Both the position numbers and the translations under genes were made by a program. Positions 31,893 to 37,057 of a stretch of DNA of 37,057 nucleotides are shown here, piece after piece. The stretch covers positions 1 to 37,057 of the forward strand of contig URSZ01000007.1 in NCBI GenBank assembly GCA_900550635.1, in the 5' to 3' direction. Each line of letters opens with the position of its first letter. Within the stretch, counting starts at the first letter, position 1. The DNA comes from an uncultured Prevotella sp. (GTDB taxonomy: Bacteria; Bacteroidota; Bacteroidia; Bacteroidales; Bacteroidaceae). The notes under the pieces were generated by a model. That model made no database searches and was not told the origin of the DNA. It saw only the letters and a program-made list of their open reading frames with translations.

Positions 31893-32048
31893 TTGATGAA
31901 ATACACTTTGGTCTCGGCTTCTTATTTATAATCAGAAATATGCAATTTATAAATTAATATATTTAATTTTTTTGTAATTTCGTAGGCTGAAGAGATTATT
32001 AAAGTGTGTTTTTTACAGAACTGATTAATTATTAATGTATTAATATTG

Positions 32049-32063
32049 TCGGGACTCGCCCGA
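32049..32063 (+). promoter_or_regulatory. hairpin in the AT-rich rpsN-rpsH spacer
   Basis: TCGGG and CCCGA pair with a 5-base loop, 19 nt before the rpsH start, in an otherwise very AT-rich 190-bp spacer. TAATTTCG near 31973 is one base from the TAnnTTTG box, so the spacer may carry an internal promoter as well as this hairpin. Confidence 0.35.
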
Positions 32064-32082
32064 TTAATTAAAACAAAATAAA

Positions 32083-32478
32083 ATGACAGATCCAATTGCA
32101 GATTATTTGACGCGATTGAGGAATGCTATCCAGGCAAATCACAGGGTAGTGGAAATTCCGGCGTCAAATCTCAAAAAGAACATCACAAAGATTCTTTTTG
32201 AGAAGGGTTATATCTTGAACTATATGTTCGAAGATAAAGGCCCACAAGGAATTATTAAAGTGGCTTTAAAGTATGATGTTGCCACGAAGTCGAATGCAAT
32301 AAAAAATTTGCAGCGTGTATCTAAACCAGGCTTACGTAAGTATGCAGGTTATAAGAATATGCCGAGAGTTATAAATGGTTTAGGTATTGCGATTATTTCT
32401 ACGTCTAAAGGCGTAATGACAGACAAAGAAGCTGCCGAATTGAAAATAGGCGGTGAAGTATTGTGCTACGTGTCATAA
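32083..32478 (+). CDS. rpsH: 30S ribosomal protein S8
   Basis: This 131-residue S8 begins MTDPIADYLTRLRNAIQANH and contains RVSKPGLRKYAGYKNMPRV and the C-terminal GLGIAIISTSKGVMTDKEA. It binds the central domain of 16S rRNA early in assembly. In E. coli it also represses the spc operon. The unusually long upstream spacer makes an independent control point possible here. Confidence 0.98.
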   Translation: MTDPIADYLTRLRNAIQANHRVVEIPASNLKKNITKILFEKGYILNYMFEDKGPQGIIKVALKYDVATKSNAIKNLQRVSKPGLRKYAGYKNMPRVINGLGIAIISTSKGVMTDKEAAELKIGGEVLCYVS

Positions 32479-32485
32479 TAAAATC

Positions 32486-32491
32486 AGGAGG
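32486..32491 (+). promoter_or_regulatory. perfect Shine-Dalgarno before rplF
   Basis: AGGAGG sits 7 nt before the rplF ATG (32499), at ideal distance. Such sequences are rare in Bacteroidota and in the rest of this window. Confidence 0.8.
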
Positions 32492-32498
32492 AAATTAA

Positions 32499-33068
32499 AT
32501 GTCTAGAATAGGTAAATTGCCGATAAACATTCCTTCCGGCGTTAATGTAACGTACAAGGATAATGTAGTGACTGTAAAAGGTCCGAAGGGTGAGTTAACC
32601 CAAAGTATAGATCCTTCTATCATCGTTAATATTGAGGATGGCAAAATCGTTTTCACAATAGATGAAAAGAACGATACGGTAGGCGATAAGCAAAAGCAGG
32701 CTTATCATGGCTTGTATAGGGCACTCGTCAATTCTATGGTGGTAGGTGTATCGCAAGGATATAAAAAGGAGATGGAATTAGTAGGTGTAGGTTATAGGGT
32801 ATCCAATGAAGGAAACGTCATGGAGTTCTCTTTAGGATACACCCACGTGATATATCTTCAGTTACCTCCTGAGATAAAAGTAGAGACTAAATCAGAAAGA
32901 AACAAAAACCCCTATATTTGTTTGGAGTCGTGTGATAAACAGCTCTTAGGCCAAGTATGTGCGAAAATACGTTCTTTCCGTAAGCCTGAACCTTATAAGG
33001 GAAAAGGTATCTTATTCTTGGGAGAACAAATCCGTCGCAAGTCTGGAAAGGCTGCAGGTGCTAAGTAA
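32499..33068 (+). CDS. rplF: 50S ribosomal protein L6
   Basis: This 189-residue L6 starts MSRIGKLPINIPSGVNVTYK and contains VTVKGPKGELTQ and the C-terminal PEPYKGKGILFLGEQIRRKSGK, all conserved. It has two related domains and lies near the factor-binding region and the A site. It is preceded by a perfect AGGAGG, unlike its neighbours. Confidence 0.98.
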   Translation: MSRIGKLPINIPSGVNVTYKDNVVTVKGPKGELTQSIDPSIIVNIEDGKIVFTIDEKNDTVGDKQKQAYHGLYRALVNSMVVGVSQGYKKEMELVGVGYRVSNEGNVMEFSLGYTHVIYLQLPPEIKVETKSERNKNPYICLESCDKQLLGQVCAKIRSFRKPEPYKGKGILFLGEQIRRKSGKAAGAK

Positions 33069-33089
33069 TAATCATAACAGAGTAATATT

Positions 33090-33431
33090 ATGGTAACAAA
33101 AATAGAAAGACGACAAAAAATAAAATATCGGGTTCGTAATAAAATTTCCGGTACTGCTGACCGTCCTCGTTTAAGTGTGTTCAGAAGCAACAAGCAGATA
33201 TACGCACAGGTTATAAACGATGAAGAGGGCAAGACTTTGGTTGCAGCCTCTTCATTAGGCATGGAAAAAATGCCAAAGAAGGAACAGGCAGCAAAAGTAG
33301 GTGAAATGGTAGCTCAGAAAGCAATATCGGCAGGAATAACAACAGTTGTTTTTGACCGTAATGGTTATCTCTATCATGGTAGAGTTCAGGAATTGGCCGA
33401 TGGAGCTCGTAAAGGTGGACTTAAATTTTAA
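33090..33431 (+). CDS. rplR: 50S ribosomal protein L18
   Basis: This 113-residue L18 begins MVTKIERRQKIKYRVRNKIS and contains RPRLSVFRSNKQIYAQVI and VVFDRNGYLYHGRVQELADG. It binds 5S rRNA with L5. It ends at 33431 with rpsE starting 5 bp (or, with an alternative ATG, 1 base of overlap) later. Confidence 0.97.
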   Translation: MVTKIERRQKIKYRVRNKISGTADRPRLSVFRSNKQIYAQVINDEEGKTLVAASSLGMEKMPKKEQAAKVGEMVAQKAISAGITTVVFDRNGYLYHGRVQELADGARKGGLKF

Positions 33432-33436
33432 TGATT

Positions 33437-33943
33437 ATGGCAAACAGAATAAATATAAATAGTGAAGAGTTAAAAGATAGACTGGTTGCTATCAATCGAG
33501 TTACGAAAGTAACAAAAGGTGGACGTACTTTCAGTTTCTCTGCTATTGTTGTAGTTGGAAACGGAAATGGAGTAATTGGCTACGGACTTGGTAAGGCGGG
33601 AGAAGTAACCGCAGCAATAGCCAAAGGCGTAGAGTCTGCCAAGAAGAATCTTTATAAAGTTCCAATAGTAAACGGTACTGTACCTCATGAGCAAACCGCT
33701 CATTTCGGTGGCAGCGAGGTTCTTATAATGCCGGCTTCCCAAGGTACGGGAGTTGTTGCAGGCGGTGCGATGCGTGCTGTATTAGAGAGTGTGGGAGTAA
33801 AAGATGTATTGGCAAAGTCAAAAGGTTCATCAAACGCTCACAACTTAGTAAAGGCAACGATTTTAGCATTAAGCGAAATGCGCGACGCACGTACTGTTGC
33901 ACAAATGCGCGGAATATCTATCGAAAAAGTATTTAGAGGATAA
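33437..33943 (+). CDS. rpsE: 30S ribosomal protein S5
   Basis: This 168-residue S5 contains LVAINRVTKVTKGGRTFSFS and GNGVIGYGLGKAGEVTAAI, and the C-terminal SKGSSNAHNLVKATILAL. I take the second ATG (MANRININSEEL) as the start; an ATG two codons upstream overlaps the rplR stop and is the alternative. It acts at the mRNA entrance and in decoding accuracy. Confidence 0.96.
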   Translation: MANRININSEELKDRLVAINRVTKVTKGGRTFSFSAIVVVGNGNGVIGYGLGKAGEVTAAIAKGVESAKKNLYKVPIVNGTVPHEQTAHFGGSEVLIMPASQGTGVVAGGAMRAVLESVGVKDVLAKSKGSSNAHNLVKATILALSEMRDARTVAQMRGISIEKVFRG

Positions 33944-33955
33944 AACAGAATAACT

Positions 33956-34132
33956 ATGGCAACAATAAAAATAAAACAGATAAAGAGTAAAATAGGTGCC
34001 CCGGCTGTTCAAAAAAGAACTCTAGAAGTACTAGGTCTTCATAAGATAGGTCAGGTAGTAGAACGCGAGGATACTCCAGTGACCCGTGGAATGATTAATA
34101 AGGTCAACCATTTGGTAATTGTTGTTGAATAA
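33956..34132 (+). CDS. rpmD: 50S ribosomal protein L30
   Basis: This short gene encodes 58 residues beginning MATIKIKQIKSKIGAPAVQK and containing RTLEVLGLHKIGQVVEREDT and RGMINKVNHLVIV. These are the conserved L30 motifs, and the position between rpsE and rplO is the expected one. It is a small 50S protein near the 5S rRNA. Its size makes it easy to miss. Confidence 0.97.
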   Translation: MATIKIKQIKSKIGAPAVQKRTLEVLGLHKIGQVVEREDTPVTRGMINKVNHLVIVVE

Positions 34133-34153
34133 CCTAAAATTGAATAGTTTAAA

Positions 34154-34600
34154 ATGAAATTACATACTTTAAAACCTGCAAAAGGTTCAAAACAAAGCAG
34201 ACGTAGGTTAGGTCGCGGAACTGGTTCTGGCTTAGGTGGTACTTCAACACGTGGCCATAAAGGTGCTAAAGCTCGTTCCGGCTATAAGAAGAAGATTGGT
34301 TTCGAAGGTGGACAAATGCCTATACAGCGTCGTTTGCCTAAATATGGTTTTCATAATCCTTTCCGTGTAGAATATAAGGCTATCAATATTTCTACTCTTC
34401 AGGCACTTTCTGAAGCAAAAGGTTTGGAACGTATAACAGTAGAAAACCTAATTGAAGCAGGGTTTATTTCAAAAAGCCAGTTGGTAAAAGTTCTGGCGAA
34501 TGGTGAACTTAAGTCTAAACTTGAGGTTGAGGCTCACGCTTTTTCTAAGGCAGCACAGTCTGCAATAGAAGCTGTCGGCGGTAAGGCTATAAAACTCTAA
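34154..34600 (+). CDS. rplO: 50S ribosomal protein L15
   Basis: This 148-residue L15 starts MKLHTLKPAKGSKQSRRRLG and contains GRGTGSGLGGTSTRGHKGAK and GFEGGQMPIQRRLPKYGF, the family hallmarks. It is a 50S assembly protein linking several 23S rRNA domains. It lies 5 bp before secY. Confidence 0.98.
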   Translation: MKLHTLKPAKGSKQSRRRLGRGTGSGLGGTSTRGHKGAKARSGYKKKIGFEGGQMPIQRRLPKYGFHNPFRVEYKAINISTLQALSEAKGLERITVENLIEAGFISKSQLVKVLANGELKSKLEVEAHAFSKAAQSAIEAVGGKAIKL

Positions 34601-34605
34601 AGTAC

Positions 34606-35946
34606 ATGAAGAAGATAATAGAAACCTTTAAGAACATATGGAGGATTGAGGATTTGCGCATGCGTATCCTCATCACAATATTGTTCATCGCAATCTATCG
34701 TTTTGGTTCGTTCGTAGTGCTTCCAGGTATTGACCCCAATAGGCTACAAGCGCTTCACGAACAAACCAGCGGAGGTTTGATGTCATTATTGAACATGTTC
34801 TCTGGAGGTGCGTTCTCAAATGCTTCTATCTTTGCATTAGGAATCATGCCATATATCACTGCATCCATAATTATGCAGCTTTTGGCTGTTGCAGTGCCGC
34901 AATTCCAAAAAATGCAACGGGAAGGTGAAAGTGGCCGTCGTAAAATTAACCAATACACCCGTTATCTTACGATAGCAATCCTTTTGTTCCAAGGTCCTAC
35001 CTATTTGCTTAATTTGAATAACCAAGCCGGTTCTGCATTAGCTCCTGGTTTAAGTTGGACATGGTTCTCTATATCGGCGACGATAATCCTTGCTGCCGGT
35101 AGCATGTTCGTACTGTGGCTGGGTGAGCGCATAACTGACAAAGGTATCGGCAACGGCGTATCTATAATAATTATGATAGGTATTATCGCGCGTTTCCCGA
35201 CAGCTTTTGTACAGGAGTTGACTTCAACCCTTTCAACTCCGGGTGCCGGCGGATTGATTAAGTTCTTATTCGAACTTATAGTGTTTGTCTTGGTAATAGC
35301 TGCTGCCATACTGTTGGTGAATGCTACGCGCAAGGTGCCTGTGCAGTATGCAAAGCGGGTTGTTGGAAGCAAACAATATGGAGGTGCACGCCAGTATATA
35401 CCTTTGAAACTGTTCGCTGCAAATGTGATGCCTATAATCTTTGCACAAGCTTTGATGTTCATCCCAATGGCAATAGCCGGATATAATAATCAGGATGCGA
35501 GTTGGGCGGCACGTCAGTTTATGGATCACACGAGTTTGTTGTACAATGTAGTATTCGTTGTGCTCATAGTAGCGTTTACGTATTTCTACACGGCAATCAC
35601 AATGAACCCGGTGCAGATGGCAGAGGATATGAAGCGCAATAATGGGTTTATTCCAGGAGTGAAACCCGGTAAGAGTACGGCAAACTACATCGACTCGGTG
35701 ATGTCGCGCATAATGCTTCCCGGTTCATTGTTTATCGCATTGATAGCGATATTGCCTGCGTTTGCGGGTCTCTTCGGAATTAACCAGCAGTTCGCACAAT
35801 TTTTCGGTGGAACATCATTGTTGATTCTTGTCGGTGTTGTAATGGATACAATCCAGCAGATAAACAGCCATTTGTTGGTTCGTCATTATGACGGATTGCT
35901 GAATTCAGGACATGTACGCCGCACGAGCAATGTTTCTGCTTATTAA
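34606..35946 (+). CDS. secY: protein translocase subunit SecY
   Basis: This 446-residue inner-membrane protein has about ten helices. Visible marks include RILITILFIAIYRFGSFVVL in helix 1, IMPYITASIIMQLLAVAVPQ, the cytoplasmic loop NATRKVPVQYAKRVVG and NPVQMAEDMKRNNGFIPGVK in the ribosome/SecA-docking loop. It forms the channel of the Sec translocon with SecE and SecG. It sits inside the spc section between rplO and map, the usual place. Confidence 0.97.
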   Translation: MKKIIETFKNIWRIEDLRMRILITILFIAIYRFGSFVVLPGIDPNRLQALHEQTSGGLMSLLNMFSGGAFSNASIFALGIMPYITASIIMQLLAVAVPQFQKMQREGESGRRKINQYTRYLTIAILLFQGPTYLLNLNNQAGSALAPGLSWTWFSISATIILAAGSMFVLWLGERITDKGIGNGVSIIIMIGIIARFPTAFVQELTSTLSTPGAGGLIKFLFELIVFVLVIAAAILLVNATRKVPVQYAKRVVGSKQYGGARQYIPLKLFAANVMPIIFAQALMFIPMAIAGYNNQDASWAARQFMDHTSLLYNVVFVVLIVAFTYFYTAITMNPVQMAEDMKRNNGFIPGVKPGKSTANYIDSVMSRIMLPGSLFIALIAILPAFAGLFGINQQFAQFFGGTSLLILVGVVMDTIQQINSHLLVRHYDGLLNSGHVRRTSNVSAY

Positions 35947-35952
35947 TGGTCT

Positions 35953-36744
35953 ATGATAATTCTGAAGACAGAAGACGAAATAGAATTGTTGCGTGCCGCA
36001 AATCTGTTGGTAGCAAGTACACTTGCTGAGATAGCAAAAGTTATCGCTCCGGGTGTTACGACAAAGCAGCTTGACAAACTTGCGGATACGTACATAAGGG
36101 ATAATGGCGCCGAACCGACCTTCAAAGGATTTCCCAATCCATACGGTGCGCCGTTCCCCGCTTCTATTTGCACTTCGGTTAATGATACTGTAGTTCATGG
36201 TATTCCGAATGATGAGCCTTTGAAAGAAGGCGACATAGTGTCCGTAGATTGTGGTACGCTGTTAAACGGCTTTAATGGCGATTCATGCTACACGTTTTGT
36301 GTGGGCGAAGTTTCCGACGAAGTAAAGAAACTGCTTAAGACAACTAAGGAAGCGCTTTATTTGGGAATCTCAGCCGCAAAACCGGGACATCGTTTGGGAG
36401 ACGTAGGATATGCAGTACAAACACATTGCGAAAACAACGGCTACGGGGTAGTGCGCGAGTTCGTTGGCCATGGTATAGGCCGCGAAATGCACGAAGACCC
36501 AATGGTCCCGAATTACGGCCGTCGTGGCAACGGAGTGCTTATGCGCAATGGCTTGTGCATAGCAATCGAGCCAATGATAACCATGGGACTAAAAGACGTA
36601 ATGCTGACTCAAGACCGCTGGACGGTAAAGACCCGCGATGGTAAACCGGCCGCACACTTTGAGCATACAATAGCCATTCACAATGGTAAGGCCGATATAA
36701 TGTCTTCGTTCGAGGAAATTGAAAAAATAGAAAGTAACAAGTAG
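35953..36744 (+). CDS. map: methionine aminopeptidase type I
   Basis: This 263-residue enzyme removes the initiator Met from new proteins. All metal ligands are present: Asp99, Asp110, His173, Glu206 and Glu237, plus His82 for substrate binding. Motifs include VNDTVVHGIP, DCGTLLNGFNGD and FVGHGIGREMHEDP. It lacks the N-terminal zinc-finger extension of eukaryotic type I. The gene lies 6 bp after secY and 9 bp before infA, as often in this operon. Confidence 0.97.
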   Translation: MIILKTEDEIELLRAANLLVASTLAEIAKVIAPGVTTKQLDKLADTYIRDNGAEPTFKGFPNPYGAPFPASICTSVNDTVVHGIPNDEPLKEGDIVSVDCGTLLNGFNGDSCYTFCVGEVSDEVKKLLKTTKEALYLGISAAKPGHRLGDVGYAVQTHCENNGYGVVREFVGHGIGREMHEDPMVPNYGRRGNGVLMRNGLCIAIEPMITMGLKDVMLTQDRWTVKTRDGKPAAHFEHTIAIHNGKADIMSSFEEIEKIESNK

Positions 36745-36753
36745 TAATAAGAT

Positions 36754-36972
36754 ATGTCAAAACAATTAGCCATCGAATTAGACGGTACTATCGTCGAAGC
36801 GCTTTCGAATGCAATGTTCAGAGTTGTGTTGGAAAACGATCACGAGATAACTGCCCATATATCCGGAAAGATGAGAATGCACTACATCAAAATCTTGCCG
36901 GGAGACAAAGTGAAAGTGGAGATGTCTCCTTACGATCTGAGTAAGGGGCGGATCTCGTTCCGCTACAAATAG
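36754..36972 (+). CDS. infA: translation initiation factor IF-1
   Basis: This 72-residue IF-1 is an S1-like OB-fold protein: MSKQLAIELDGTIVEALSNA, then FRVVLENDHEITAHISGKMR and GDKVKVEMSPYDLSKGRISF. It binds the A site of the 30S subunit during initiation. It is the last complete gene in the window. The usual next gene, rpmJ, does not appear in the remaining 85 bp. Confidence 0.97.
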   Translation: MSKQLAIELDGTIVEALSNAMFRVVLENDHEITAHISGKMRMHYIKILPGDKVKVEMSPYDLSKGRISFRYK

Positions 36973-37057
36973 GTAGCCGGACTGCGCGCCGGAGTCGTCC
37001 GCACGGAGCGGAAAGCGGCTGCGGCAGGTTTTACAACACACAATTTTAAGATGTCTG
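36973..37057. other. GC-rich spacer after infA, window edge
   Basis: The first 50 bases are strongly GC-rich, with short inverted repeats (for example CCGC/GCGG at about 37001-37013), unlike the AT-rich ribosomal operon. It ends in AAGATGTCTG, which is too short to place. No rpmJ start is visible. Confidence 0.4.

Overview
The window looks like a chromosomal segment of a Bacteroidota bacterium, most likely order Bacteroidales. The evidence is: TAnnTTTG/TTTG-type promoters with 19-20 bp spacers in front of several genes; almost no Shine-Dalgarno sequences; lipoproteins with short lipoboxes; a FAS1 (fasciclin) lipoprotein; a BspA-type leucine-rich surface protein with a C-terminal sorting-like tail; and a TonB receptor with a carboxypeptidase-regulatory-like N-terminal extension. 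Family or genus cannot be fixed from the sequence alone.

The left part (1-21.9 kb) is accessory or envelope-oriented. In order it holds a lipocalin-like lipoprotein (-), a TetR regulator (+) convergent with an EmrE/QacE-type SMR pump (-), a BspA-like LRR protein (+), a secreted GH5 cellulase-type enzyme (-), a TetR-fabG-pseudouridine synthase cluster (+), a TonB receptor with a histidine-rich small membrane protein (-), a FAS1 lipoprotein (-), a three-gene glycosyltransferase operon (+: GT2 synthase, single-pass protein, polytopic GT-C-like protein), a glycine-zipper lipoprotein (-) and a type I asparaginase (+). The right part (21.9-37 kb) is the fused str-S10-spc ribosomal operon: rpsL-rpsG-fusA-rpsJ-rplC-D-W-B-rpsS-rplV-rpsC-rplP-rpmC-rpsQ-rplN-X-E-rpsN-rpsH-rplF-R-rpsE-rpmD-rplO-secY-map-infA, with a textbook promoter upstream of rpsL and several candidate RNA structures inside.

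The most striking feature is a dispersed intergenic repeat family that I do not recognise. Eight copies occur between 2.3 and 21.6 kb, one in nearly every longer gap between transcription units and none inside the ribosomal operon. Each copy carries exactly three abutting 21-bp units (63 bp), and each unit is close to a perfect palindrome with arms AAAATATGTC / GACATATTTT around one variable base. An oriented flank (GGGAGCAAA on one side, ATGAAAAC plus a GACAAA-containing stretch on the other) gives the copies a polarity. In three copies the first two units have diverged from the consensus but stay exact reverse complements of each other, which suggests selection for (or a replication mechanism dependent on) a 42-nt hairpin. 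The two most similar copies (3 differences in 155 bp) bracket the TonB/His-rich locus in direct orientation, and another equal-length pair brackets the BspA gene. No transposase lies in the window, so any mobilising or binding protein would be encoded elsewhere.

Other points of interest are a strong promoter at 21231-21260 with no conventional gene behind it, two unusually perfect Shine-Dalgarno sequences (rplW, rplF), a likely leaderless asparaginase mRNA, a 12-bp hairpin directly upstream of rpsJ, and an intrinsic terminator sitting just before the start of the pseudouridine synthase.
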